From positions 5,596,001-5,660,000 of the forward strand of contig NZ_CP136910.1 of NCBI RefSeq assembly GCF_033100115.1: a stretch of DNA of 64,000 nucleotides, in the 5' to 3' direction. The stretch is from Anaerocolumna sp. AGMB13020. GTDB taxonomy: Bacteria; Bacillota; Clostridia; Lachnospirales; Lachnospiraceae. This document shows positions 35,555 through 44,483 of this stretch, in pieces (positions within the stretch are counted from its first letter, which is position 1; each line of letters starts with the position of its first letter). The translations under genes were made by a program, and so were the position numbers. A model generated the notes under the pieces. That model was not told where the DNA came from, searched no databases, and saw only the letters and a program-made list of their open reading frames with translations.

Positions 35555-35629
35555 GTTTATGCAATTATTTCTTTTCATATCATGAAACACTTTTGAATAT
35601 ACAGAGTCTTATATACAGGAGGTGAGAAA

Positions 35630-36106
35630 GTGACAGACTTCGGAGAAATATATAGAGTATACTTTTCTGATGTATACAAATATGTACTGGCGATAAGCAG
35701 AAATGAAGCAATTGCTGAAGAAGTTACGCAAGAGACATTTTTTAAGGCAATGAGGAATATTGATAAGTTCAACGGCAGCTGTAAATTATCTGTTTGGTTA
35801 TGTCAGATAGCGAAAAATACTTATTTTACCCTGTCTCAGAAGCAGAAGCGCTTTACCCATGACTCAACGGAAGAAGCTTATGAGGCTGAATTTGATATAG
35901 AAGCAGCATATCTGGATAAAGAAGCAGCAAAGCAGCTCCACGTGTTACTACATAATCTTAACGAACCACAGAAAGAGGTCTTTACCTTGCGGGTATTGGG
36001 TGAATTGTCCTTTGCTCAGATCGGAGAGCTCTTCGGAAAGACGGACAGTTGGGCAAGGTTGATCTTCTACAGAGCGAAGAAGCAATTACAGGAGGCGATG
36101 AAATGA
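35630..36106 (+). CDS. ECF-type RNA polymerase sigma factor
   Basis: 158 residues with sigma-70 region 2 (EAIAEEVTQETFFKAMRNID) and region 4 (EVFTLRVLGELSFAQIGELF, then SWARLIFYRAKKQLQ), and no region 1 or 3, as in ECF sigma factors. It redirects RNA polymerase to a small regulon in response to a signal, probably envelope stress. The start is a GTG at 35630 with AGGAGG 5 bases ahead. Its stop overlaps the start of a zinc-type anti-sigma factor gene (ATGA), the standard regulatory pair. Confidence 0.92.
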   Translation: MTDFGEIYRVYFSDVYKYVLAISRNEAIAEEVTQETFFKAMRNIDKFNGSCKLSVWLCQIAKNTYFTLSQKQKRFTHDSTEEAYEAEFDIEAAYLDKEAAKQLHVLLHNLNEPQKEVFTLRVLGELSFAQIGELFGKTDSWARLIFYRAKKQLQEAMK

Positions 36107-36432
36107 AAATAGCGTGTGAAATAATAAGAGACTTATTGCCGTTGTACCATGACGGCGTCTGCAGCATGGAAAGCAGAGAGTTAGTAGAAGAACATCTAAC
36201 GGAGTGCGGAAGCTGCAGCGGTGAACTTTTAGCCATGGATACGGTACTGCCCGTTAGCAATGAAGAAAGTCAGTGGGATGATGCCAAGTCTGTAATTCAA
36301 TTATCAAAGAAATGGAAAAAGGGAATGCTAAGATCAGTGCTTAAGGGAATGCTGAGTACTGCCATCGCTTTTGCAGTTCTTATCATAATTCTCTATCTAT
36401 TTATAGATATAAAAATAGTCGTAAGGCCTTGA
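36103..36432 (+). CDS. anti-sigma factor with zinc-finger (zf-HC2) domain
   Basis: 109 residues from the ATG at 36103, which overlaps the sigma stop and has AGGAGG 7 bases ahead. The frame is open upstream to 36049, but inside the sigma gene. The N-terminus has the opening DLLPLYHDGVCS and the zinc site His31, Cys35, Cys38 (EEHLTECGSCSGEL). A single membrane helix at about 77-98 places the zinc domain in the cytoplasm. It should hold the ECF sigma inactive until a signal arrives. Only about 8 residues lie beyond the helix, so sensing must involve the membrane or a partner rather than a large outer domain. Confidence 0.88.
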   Translation: MKIACEIIRDLLPLYHDGVCSMESRELVEEHLTECGSCSGELLAMDTVLPVSNEESQWDDAKSVIQLSKKWKKGMLRSVLKGMLSTAIAFAVLIIILYLFIDIKIVVRP

Positions 36433-36505
36433 GAACTTTTGTACAATCCTTAAAATTTTTTTATGTTTTGAAAGATAACTTGAGAATAGCGGAAACGATA
36501 TGTCG

Positions 36506-37417
36506 CTATTTATAAAGTTCTATAATTTCATAGGCCTTTTTTAGCAGCTCCATTTTTATTTCTTCCGGTTCCAGCACCTGTACCTTGTTGCCAAAACCCA
36601 ACAGAAGAGAAAACCACATACGTTCAAAGGGCACATGAAGTTTTAATATGATATCACCATTATCCAGTTCAGTAATCTCACCGTTTTTAAAGTATTCCTG
36701 CACCTGCATTACGATTTCTTTCCTGCAGAGCAGACGAACAGTATGATAGACTCTTTTATCTGATTCCAGTGTAGCTTTTAAAAGCTTCGATACCTCCGTA
36801 TGATTTATGGTGAAGGAATTGGGAACAGATTCCAGTTCTATTATTCTTGCTAATTTAAATAACCGGTAATCTGCTCTGGTCCTGCAATAAGCAAATAAAT
36901 ACCAGGAATACCACTGATAGGTTAGAGCCAGGGGTTCAACAATTCTCTCTGTTTCGGTCTGGGATGAATCAATATAGCGGATAGTCAACGGAACCCTATC
37001 GGTAATTGCTCTGTCAAAGGAGTATAAGTAATCATCTGTATGTAAGCCTTCCCTGGAGGAGGATAAATTAAGAAAGATATGCTGTTTTCTATCCGGCAGC
37101 AGAGTAAGAGATTTCTCCAGAGTTGTACGAACGCTGTTATCTTTAAAAGCAGTAGTATATCCTTCCAGTGCAGTGATTATATTTATGAAATCCTCCGGAG
37201 CCGCAAGCTGCTTAGCCAGCCTGAAACCGTCTGTTATTTCATAACCTCCGTTAATACCATAGGTGGAAATGATTGGTATCCCTGCCTGGTTAAGGATCTC
37301 TATGTCTCGCTGAATTGTTCGTTTTGACACTTCGAAGCGTTCAGCCAGTGCAGCTGCGCTTACAATTTCACGATTAAGCAGATAGGTGGTTAAGGCAATC
37401 AGTCTGTCAGTTTTCAT
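36506..37417 (-). CDS. WYL-domain transcriptional regulator (YafY/DeoR-type HTH)
   Basis: 303 residues. An N-terminal HTH (AAALAERFEVSKRTIQRDIE) is followed by a WYL domain in which the signature appears as YQWYSWYLFAYCRTRADYRLF, then a WCX-like C-terminal segment. WYL regulators bind nucleotides, nucleic acids or other small ligands. The closest gene with a matching product is the WYL regulator at 38015, encoded on the other strand beyond a VOC protein, so the two are probably old paralogues. The region between this gene and 37571 carries their divergent control sequences. Confidence 0.9.
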   Translation of the reverse strand: MKTDRLIALTTYLLNREIVSAAALAERFEVSKRTIQRDIEILNQAGIPIISTYGINGGYEITDGFRLAKQLAAPEDFINIITALEGYTTAFKDNSVRTTLEKSLTLLPDRKQHIFLNLSSSREGLHTDDYLYSFDRAITDRVPLTIRYIDSSQTETERIVEPLALTYQWYSWYLFAYCRTRADYRLFKLARIIELESVPNSFTINHTEVSKLLKATLESDKRVYHTVRLLCRKEIVMQVQEYFKNGEITELDNGDIILKLHVPFERMWFSLLLGFGNKVQVLEPEEIKMELLKKAYEIIELYK

Positions 37418-37570
37418 TCGTTCCTCTTTCTTGTTCGGTTTATTTGTTTTCTTAGAAATATTATAGGTAAAATTTCTGATTCAGGCAAATAGTATTTGAA
37501 TATGACAATATGGTGTCTGGTATCATATATTATAATAAACAAAGATTACATATTCAGAAGGAGGTCATGA

Positions 37571-37966
37571 ATGGAAAAGAAAACAGATACACCAAAGCTT
37601 AAGCTGTCATCTATCGTATTGGATACCAAGGATATGGAAGGTCTGGAGAATTTCTACATACGGTTGCTGGGATGGGAAAAGGTATTTGTCCAGGAAGGGA
37701 TATTTAGTGTTATACGTTCAAAAGAAGGTGGTGTGGAAATAGCATTCCAGTATAATGAAGAGTATGTCCCGCCTGTATGGCCGGAAGAACCGGGGAAACA
37801 ACAGCAAATGGTACATATGGATTTTGCTGTAGGCGGAAAGGATAAACTGGAGACGGCAGTAAAGTACGCAGTCTCCTGTGGTGCTGTCTTAGCCAAAGAT
37901 CAATGGTCTGATCAATGGGCAGTTCTGATGGATCCGGCAGGACATCCGTTTTGTTTTGTGGTATAA
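37571..37966 (+). CDS. VOC (glyoxalase/bleomycin-resistance) family protein
   Basis: 131 residues with the paired beta-alpha-beta-beta-beta units of the VOC fold: opening LSSIVLDTKDMEGLENFYIR, a middle MVHMDFAV, and the ending LMDPAGHPFCFVV. The VOC metal sites appear as His (MVHMDF) and a C-terminal DPAGHPF segment, so metal binding is possible. Members act as lyases, dioxygenases or drug-binding proteins; the role here is unknown. AAGGAGG lies before the ATG. A WYL regulator gene starts 48 bases downstream on the same strand. Confidence 0.85.
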   Translation: MEKKTDTPKLKLSSIVLDTKDMEGLENFYIRLLGWEKVFVQEGIFSVIRSKEGGVEIAFQYNEEYVPPVWPEEPGKQQQMVHMDFAVGGKDKLETAVKYAVSCGAVLAKDQWSDQWAVLMDPAGHPFCFVV

Positions 37967-38014
37967 TAAGGCGTAAATAGAAACTGTTCTTTTAAGGAGT
38001 GAGAAAAAGGGGTT

Positions 38015-38920
38015 ATGAAGATTGACCGATTGCTTGGAATATTAACGATACTTCTGCAGAATGAACGTGTAAATGCACCATATCTGGCGGCAAGATTCGA
38101 GGTATCCCGCCGGACCATTGGAAGAGATGTAGATGCTCTATGCCAGGCAGGGATTCCCATTGTCACAAGGCAGGGGGAAGGGGGCGGCATATCCATCGCA
38201 GAGGGTTATAAGCTGGACAAGAGCATACTCACAACAGAGGAGCTATCTGGAATCATTGCTGCCTTAAAGGGAATTGGAACGGTAACCGATACTTCGCAGA
38301 TAGAAAGGACCCTGGATAAGTTTTCTGCCTCTAAGGATGCGGTGGTTTCTCTGCAAGAACCTATAGTTATCGATCTTGCATCACATTACAGAGGTTCCTT
38401 AAGTCCGAAGATTAAAATGGTGAAGGAAGCGGTAATAAATCATCAGCTGATAGAATTTGATTATTATTATGAAAAGGGACTGAGCCATCGTCGTATTGAG
38501 CCTTACTTTGTCATATTTCACTGGTCTGCATGGTATGTATTTGGATATTGTACTATCAGAGAAGACTGGAGGCTTTTTAAGCTGGCAAGGTTATGGGAAC
38601 TCCAGATACTGCCGGAGACTTATGTCCAGCGGGAAATACCGGAGAATAAAAGGAATCTCAATGCTGTCTTTATTGATGATAATATCCTGAAAGCTCTCTT
38701 TGACGCCTCTGTCAGGTATCAGTTAATCGACGATTATGGTCTGGATTGTTATACCGAGACGAAGGAGGGAAAGTTGCTCCTCGAAGTAGGATATACCAAC
38801 AAAGAGTATATTCTAAAATGGCTCCTAGGGTTTGGAGATAAAGTAAAGGTATTAGAGCCGTTGGTATTGGCAGAAGAATTAAAAGCAATTGCACTTGAAA
38901 TATATCATAATTATTCTTGA
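38015..38920 (+). CDS. WYL-domain transcriptional regulator (YafY-type)
   Basis: 301 residues with an N-terminal HTH (APYLAARFEVSRRTIGRDVD), the GEGGGISIAEGY wing, and a WYL domain with FHWSAWYVFGYCTIREDWRLF. The C-terminus ends like the WYL protein at 36506 (WLLGFGDKVKVLEP against LLLGFGNKVQVLEP). It is encoded with the VOC gene upstream and probably regulates it or its neighbours. A clean terminator starts at its stop codon. The ligand cannot be inferred. Confidence 0.9.
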   Translation: MKIDRLLGILTILLQNERVNAPYLAARFEVSRRTIGRDVDALCQAGIPIVTRQGEGGGISIAEGYKLDKSILTTEELSGIIAALKGIGTVTDTSQIERTLDKFSASKDAVVSLQEPIVIDLASHYRGSLSPKIKMVKEAVINHQLIEFDYYYEKGLSHRRIEPYFVIFHWSAWYVFGYCTIREDWRLFKLARLWELQILPETYVQREIPENKRNLNAVFIDDNILKALFDASVRYQLIDDYGLDCYTETKEGKLLLEVGYTNKEYILKWLLGFGDKVKVLEPLVLAEELKAIALEIYHNYS

Positions 38921-38950
38921 ACAGGACATTAGGATGTCCTGTTCTTTTTG
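38920..38950 (+). terminator. terminator after the VOC-WYL genes
   Basis: Perfect 10-bp stem AACAGGACAT (38920-38929) / ATGTCCTGTT (38934-38943) with a 4-base loop, followed by CTTTTTG. Confidence 0.85.
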
Positions 38951-39020
38951 CTACAATGTTTTGGAACAAGAAAGAAATACATAATTTATGCATGATATAG
39001 CATGCAGACAGGAGAAGAAT

Positions 39021-39893
39021 ATGATTGATTCAAGATGCGGACTACATTGTAACAGTTGCCAATGGAAGGAATCCCACGGATGCGGAGGATGTATTGAAAC
39101 CATGGGGAATCCTTTTCACGGAGAATGTCACATAGCCCAGTGCTGTCAGGGAAAAGGCCATACTCATTGCGGAGAGTGCGACATCATTCCCTGCAGTAGA
39201 TTATACCAGTATTCATACGCGGATAAAGAACACGGAGACAATCCGGAGGGAGAAAGGGTGAAAATCTGCCGTAGTCGGGTTATGGAAGAAGGAAAGAAAA
39301 TTTATCAGAAGATTTTACTGACCTCTGCCGGCTTTGAGGATATTCAAGGTAAACAAAAGCCTAATATAACTGAATATTTTCTCAGGCTGTTGGAGAAGGC
39401 TGTAGAAGAAGCAAAAGTACTCTTTATACCAGCAGCGGCGATTGATGAAGAAGAACTTATAATGGCTGACAGGTGTTACCAGGAATTGCTGCATATAGGG
39501 ATATTACCGGAAAATATTCAGACCTATAATTTAGAATATAAGATTACAACCGAAGCAGCAATGTCCTATGATGTAGTCTTTTTTACAGGAGGTAATACCA
39601 GGCATCTGCTGGAACTATTAATAAGCAGCGGATTCTTTTCTACTGTTAAGAAACTGGCCTATGGTAATAAACTCTTTGTAGGTGTCAGCGCAGGGAGCCT
39701 GATTGCAACGCCCAATATTGCGCATTCGAAGGAAGAGGAAACGCAAGGGTTGTGTCTTATTCAGGCTTACATAAGTGTGCATTGCACAGATGACAGCAGG
39801 CAGAGGAAAGACCTGCCGCTGCCCCATATCTGTCTGAAGGATAATCAGGCAATCCTTGTCACTGGTAATGAATACCGGATAATTGAGGATTAG
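39021..39893 (+). CDS. DUF3795 - peptidase S51 (dipeptidase E-like) fusion protein
   Basis: 290 residues from the ATG at 39021 (GGAGAAG ahead). Residues 1-90 are a cysteine-rich DUF3795-type domain (CGLHCNSC, CGGC, then CC, HCGECD and PC), likely to bind zinc or another metal. Residues 96-290 match peptidase S51: LFIPAAA, VVFFTGGNTRHLLELL (185-200) and the nucleophile elbow GVSAGS with Ser223. S51 members include aspartyl dipeptidase PepE and cyanophycinase. I know the two domains separately; the fusion is unusual. No partner genes are obvious. If the peptidase is active, the N-terminal domain could direct it to a substrate. Confidence 0.82.
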   Translation: MIDSRCGLHCNSCQWKESHGCGGCIETMGNPFHGECHIAQCCQGKGHTHCGECDIIPCSRLYQYSYADKEHGDNPEGERVKICRSRVMEEGKKIYQKILLTSAGFEDIQGKQKPNITEYFLRLLEKAVEEAKVLFIPAAAIDEEELIMADRCYQELLHIGILPENIQTYNLEYKITTEAAMSYDVVFFTGGNTRHLLELLISSGFFSTVKKLAYGNKLFVGVSAGSLIATPNIAHSKEEETQGLCLIQAYISVHCTDDSRQRKDLPLPHICLKDNQAILVTGNEYRIIED

Positions 39894-39919
39894 TCCCTTA
39901 TTCTGTAAGAATCTGCTTC

Positions 39920-39948
39920 TTGTAATGAACAACTTATGCGTTTATAAT
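39920..39948 (+). promoter_or_regulatory. promoter of the sbcDC operon
   Basis: TTGTAA (39920-39925), a 17-base spacer and a perfect TATAAT (39943-39948). Confidence 0.6.
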
Positions 39949-40018
39949 ATAATATACAAACTTTTCCGGCCATCGTATTGATGCTGGAATTAAACCATAA
40001 GAGCAAGGAGTGATGGAT

Positions 40019-41161
40019 GTGAAACTGCTCCATATAGCCGATTTGCATATCGGCAAACGAGTAAACGAATTTAGTATGTTAGAAGATCAGAAATACATAT
40101 TGGATCAGATAATAAAGATAACCCTGGAGGAAAATACGCAGGGGGTGCTGATAGCCGGTGATATATATGATAAGAGCATGCCCTCCGCTGAAGCTGTTGA
40201 ACTCCTGGATAATTTCCTGACAGAACTTAATAAAGCCGGACAGGCAGTCTTTTTAATAAGCGGAAACCATGATTCTCCTGAACGAATAGGCTTTGGAAGC
40301 CGTATAATGGAAAAGAACAATCTTTACATAACAGGTGTCTATGATGGAAAACCGGGAAGAATTGCCTTAACCGATGAGCATGGGACTCTGAATATATATA
40401 TGCTGCCCTTTATCAAACCGGCAATGCTCAGACCTTACCATGAAACAGCACCGGAATCATATGAAGAGGCGGTAAAGATGGCCTTATCAGATTATCCGCT
40501 GAATACAGAAGAGAGAAATATTCTGATTGCACATCAGTTCGTGATTAATGGATTGCAGGAACCGGAACGCAGTGATTCGGAAAACATCTCAGTAGGCGGT
40601 GTGGACCAGGTGGATATTTCCACATTTGAAAATTTTGATTATGTCGCACTGGGGCATCTGCACAGGGCACAGAAAGTGGGGAGGGATACCATACGTTATG
40701 CAGGATCGCCACTAAAATATTCCTTCTCGGAAGCAAGATATGTAAAAACACTATATATACTGGAATTTGGAGCGAAGGGTGATATTCGCATTCAATCGAA
40801 ACCACTTTACCCTCTGCATGACCTTCGTGAAATTAAAGGTCCCTTGAAAGAACTTCTTCTCATTGGGAAAGAAGATACAGAAGGAGCGGAGGATTACCTG
40901 CATGTTACCCTGACCGATGAAGAAGAAATATACGATGCCATCGGTCAGCTGCGTCAGGTTTATCCCAACTTAATGCTTCTGGATTTTGAAAACAGCAGAA
41001 GCGGACAGACTGTACATGGTTTTACGGCAGCTTCTCTTGAAGGAACAAGGAAAAATCCGATAGAATTGTTTGATGAGTTTTATCAAATGCAGAATAGTAC
41101 CGAGCTTTCCTCTGAGCAGAAGGAAATACTAGCAGCTATTATGGGTGAAGTTATAAATTAA
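40019..41161 (+). CDS. sbcD: exonuclease subunit SbcD (Mre11-like)
   Basis: 380 residues from the GTG at 40019, which places AAGGAG 8 bases ahead and gives the family-typical start VKLLHIADLHIGK; ATG 40013 and GTG 40010 sit too close to the binding site. Phosphoesterase motifs: DLHIG, GDIYDKSMPS, GNHDSPER, AHQF and GHLHRAQ. With SbcC it forms the Mn-dependent double-strand-end nuclease that cuts DNA hairpins, palindromes and protein-blocked ends. The sbcC gene follows 111 bases after the stop. Confidence 0.94.
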   Translation: MKLLHIADLHIGKRVNEFSMLEDQKYILDQIIKITLEENTQGVLIAGDIYDKSMPSAEAVELLDNFLTELNKAGQAVFLISGNHDSPERIGFGSRIMEKNNLYITGVYDGKPGRIALTDEHGTLNIYMLPFIKPAMLRPYHETAPESYEEAVKMALSDYPLNTEERNILIAHQFVINGLQEPERSDSENISVGGVDQVDISTFENFDYVALGHLHRAQKVGRDTIRYAGSPLKYSFSEARYVKTLYILEFGAKGDIRIQSKPLYPLHDLREIKGPLKELLLIGKEDTEGAEDYLHVTLTDEEEIYDAIGQLRQVYPNLMLLDFENSRSGQTVHGFTAASLEGTRKNPIELFDEFYQMQNSTELSSEQKEILAAIMGEVIN

Positions 41162-41272
41162 TATATTGTGTGGCTCCCTGTCTTTCGTAAAACGATGGCG
41201 GGAGCTCCATGCCAGCAAGTATCTAACTTTTTTAATATTAAGCGTGTGAAAACACGCAGATCGGGGTCAGAC

Positions 41273-44200
41273 ATGAAACCATTAAAGATAGAAATGAGTG
41301 CCTTTGGCCCTTATGCAGATAAAGTGGAACTTAACCTTACACAACTTGGAAGTCAGGGTATTTTTCTGATAACCGGAGATACAGGAGCAGGAAAAACGAC
41401 CATTTTTGATGCCATTGCTTTTGCACTCTTTGGCGAAGCCAGTGGTTCTATACGAACAGTTGATACCATGCGAAGTGATTTTGCGCAGCCTGCTGTAAAA
41501 ACTTATGTATCACTTAATTTTGTGCATAAAGGCAAAGAGTATTCTCTCCAGAGAAATCCAAGATATGAAAGACCGAAGAAAAACGGTGAAGGTATCACCA
41601 CAGAGTTTGCTGATGCTGTATTGACATTGCCAGGTGGCGATGTGGTAACGGGGTATAAAGAAGTAACCGGTAAAGTCTCTGAGTTGTTGGGTATAAATTA
41701 TAGACAGTATAAGCAGATCGCAATGATTGCCCAGGGAGAATTTCTGCAGTTACTTTTAGCAGACAGCAAGGAGCGGGGAGAAATCTTCCGACGGGTATTC
41801 AATACCGAGTTGTATCAATCTATACAGCGTTTACTAAAGGACAGGGAGAGAGAAGCTAGAAATAAATGCAGCAGTATAGAACAGAGTATCCTGCAGTATA
41901 TAAGCGGAATCATTCTGTCTGAAAGTGAAGACGGAAAGACTCTTTCTGTTCTGAAAGAAAAGGCCTCCATACATAACGCTGCAGAAATCAGGAGTGAACT
42001 GGAAGCACTTATTACAATAGAACAAAAAGAACTTGCTTCCTTACAGCAAGATATCAAAGAACTGCAAAGCCATCAGGCGGAACAGATTAAACTAATCACA
42101 GAAGCGTCTCACAGCAATCAGCTATTTAGGGAACTGGAAGAAACAAGTGCCAAAAAAGCACAATTACAAAAAGAGCTACCACTACAAATAGAAAGAAAGT
42201 CAAACCTTCAACAGGCTGAAAAGGCTCTTTATACAATCTATCCCTTTGAAAGCAATTACCAAAAGGAAAAAGATGCTATTGGAAAGCTTACAGAGAATAT
42301 AGCAAAGCTGGAGCGTGAATTGGCAGATAAAATGAAAGCGCTGACCTCGGCAGAAGAGGTGTATATTTTTGAGAGAGGGAAAGAAGCTGAAAAGGAAGAA
42401 CTGGTATCCGCTATCGACCACTTGAAAAAAATGCTTCCTCAATATGATTTGGCAGAAAACCTTATCCAAGTGATACAAGCTTTAACCCTTGTAAATGATA
42501 AGATAATAAGTGAAAACAAATCCATAGAAGAGAAACAGCAAAAGCTTAAAGAGCAAATAAATTCATTGACAGAGGAATTATATTCTCTGGAAGATGTTGA
42601 GGTCAGATTAGCAGTCTGTAAGCAGAAACTAAAAAATACAGAAGCTGAAATGCATGGTCTTCTTACTGTTCAAAAGTCCCTAGAAAACATTGCGAACCAG
42701 AACCAGCTGCTCTTAAACCTTCAGGAGACCTTTCGGAAAGCGGATACGGAATATAGGGCAGCGTACGAGCTCTTTACGGAAAAAGAAAGAGCCTTCTTTC
42801 GTGAACAGGCAGGAATCCTTGCAAAAGACCTGGTGGAAGGAACCCCCTGCCCGGTGTGCGGTTCATTAAATCATCCAAGGCAGGCAGAAATGGCGGAAGA
42901 CGCCCCTAGCGAGAAAGAATTGAAGGAACTTCGGGTGAAGTGTGAAGCGGCCAGGAAGAATATGGAGGCAATGAGTCAGTCAGCGGCAGCCAAACAGACA
43001 GAAGTAAGACTTGCAATAGAGCAGTTCCTTGGGGAAGCAAAGAAATACTTTGAAGATATATCAGAATTCTTTTATACCAGCGATATCAGTGCAGTCAATC
43101 ATAGGATCGGTGAGACGCTTGATAAACAGCGACTGGAATTAAATGTTACAAATTTGGAATACCAGACGCTAGAAAATCAAATTCTAAGAAAAACAGCCTG
43201 TAAGGACATGCTTCGCCAGGCAGAAAAGACATTGGAAGAAAATGAGCAGACCCTAAAAGAAAATGTCCAGTCGTACAGTAATAATCTTTCAGTGCTTTCT
43301 TCAAAAAACGGAGAATATAATGCCTTAAAGTCAACCCTGGAATATTCTGATAAAGAGAAAGCAGAAACTGCGTTACTGCTATGGTTGGAAAAACTCCGAC
43401 TGTTAAAAGAAGCCTATAAAAAAGCGGAAGAGTCTTACCATTTACTACAAAAGGAAACAGAAGGCCTTCATACACTCGAAAAAGAAATGAATGCAAGACT
43501 GAGTGAAGGAACAGAGGCTTTACGGATAGCCAAGAAGGCACTTAAGGAGAAACTGGCAGACTGTGAGTTTAGAGATTTGGAGGACTACAGGACTAATCTC
43601 ATGACAGAAGTGCAGATAAAGGAGTTAAAGAACCATGTGGAAGAGTATCAGGATAGAATAAAGAACACGGAACAAGACATTGAAAGATTACTTCGGGAAA
43701 CAGAAGGAAAGCAAATAACTGATATAACACATTTGGAAGAAGGAAAAGCTGATATCGAAAACAGAATAGCGGAGAAGGAAATGGCTATACAAGATATTAT
43801 TTCAAGGCTTGGCAGTAATATAAATACAGAAAAAGCACTTCTGAAAGCCATAAATGAGTCTGAAGCTCTTCAAAAGGAATATCTGCAGCTATCCCTTCTG
43901 TCCAGGACTGCCAACGGTGAACTTGCAGGAAAGCAGAAGCTGGCATTTGAGCAGTATATTCAGGCTACTTACTTTCATCAGATATTACTGGAAGCAAATA
44001 AACGTCTTAAGATCATGACCAATGGACGGTATGAGCTGCTGCGCAGGGAGGAACCTCTTGATCTGCGTTCTCAGACTGGTCTTGAGATAAATGTGCTGGA
44101 CTATTATACCGGCAGAACAAGGTCTGTTAAATCCCTTTCCGGAGGAGAAGCCTTTAAGGCTTCCCTGAGTCTGGCTTTAGGGCTGTCTGACGTGATACAA

Positions 44201-44425
44201 GGTCATGCGGGAGGAGTGGAAATAGATACATTGTTTATTGATGAAGGTTTTGGTGCGCTGGATGGAGAATCCCTTGATCATGCTTTGCAAACACTGACTG
44301 GATTAACAAAAGGCGACCGCCTGGTAGGAATTATATCCCATGTCAGCGAATTAAAGGAGCGGATAGACAGACAGATAATCATACAAAAGAGCAGTGTTGG
44401 CAGCAGTATTCGATTGGCTGTATAA
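41273..44425 (+). CDS. sbcC: exonuclease subunit SbcC (Rad50-like SMC ATPase)
   Basis: 1050 residues from the ATG at 41273, which gives the normal SbcC start (MKPLKIEMSAFGPYADK); the frame is open to 41168 but the extra residues look non-coding. Walker A is GDTGAGKTTIFDAIAF. Two long coiled-coil arms flank a zinc hook, CPVCG. The C-terminal half has SLSGGEAFKASLSLALGLS (signature) and TLFIDEGFGALD (Walker B). It uses ATP to open and close the SbcD nuclease on DNA ends. In the gap after sbcD lie two hairpins, an imperfect GGCTCCC/GGGAGCTCC and a perfect GCGTGT-GAAA-ACACGC (41242-41257), which may adjust sbcC levels. Confidence 0.95.
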   Translation: MKPLKIEMSAFGPYADKVELNLTQLGSQGIFLITGDTGAGKTTIFDAIAFALFGEASGSIRTVDTMRSDFAQPAVKTYVSLNFVHKGKEYSLQRNPRYERPKKNGEGITTEFADAVLTLPGGDVVTGYKEVTGKVSELLGINYRQYKQIAMIAQGEFLQLLLADSKERGEIFRRVFNTELYQSIQRLLKDREREARNKCSSIEQSILQYISGIILSESEDGKTLSVLKEKASIHNAAEIRSELEALITIEQKELASLQQDIKELQSHQAEQIKLITEASHSNQLFRELEETSAKKAQLQKELPLQIERKSNLQQAEKALYTIYPFESNYQKEKDAIGKLTENIAKLERELADKMKALTSAEEVYIFERGKEAEKEELVSAIDHLKKMLPQYDLAENLIQVIQALTLVNDKIISENKSIEEKQQKLKEQINSLTEELYSLEDVEVRLAVCKQKLKNTEAEMHGLLTVQKSLENIANQNQLLLNLQETFRKADTEYRAAYELFTEKERAFFREQAGILAKDLVEGTPCPVCGSLNHPRQAEMAEDAPSEKELKELRVKCEAARKNMEAMSQSAAAKQTEVRLAIEQFLGEAKKYFEDISEFFYTSDISAVNHRIGETLDKQRLELNVTNLEYQTLENQILRKTACKDMLRQAEKTLEENEQTLKENVQSYSNNLSVLSSKNGEYNALKSTLEYSDKEKAETALLLWLEKLRLLKEAYKKAEESYHLLQKETEGLHTLEKEMNARLSEGTEALRIAKKALKEKLADCEFRDLEDYRTNLMTEVQIKELKNHVEEYQDRIKNTEQDIERLLRETEGKQITDITHLEEGKADIENRIAEKEMAIQDIISRLGSNINTEKALLKAINESEALQKEYLQLSLLSRTANGELAGKQKLAFEQYIQATYFHQILLEANKRLKIMTNGRYELLRREEPLDLRSQTGLEINVLDYYTGRTRSVKSLSGGEAFKASLSLALGLSDVIQGHAGGVEIDTLFIDEGFGALDGESLDHALQTLTGLTKGDRLVGIISHVSELKERIDRQIIIQKSSVGSSIRLAV

Positions 44426-44483
44426 CCGCAGTTGTGCCTGAAAATAAAAGGTAACAGTAAACCAGAAGGAGAGGTGCAGAGGG

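Noticed and set aside
41168..41272. Upstream extension of sbcC by 35 codons
   Set aside because: The region contains two hairpins, and SbcC normally starts at MKPLKIEMSAFGPY, which is the ATG at 41273.
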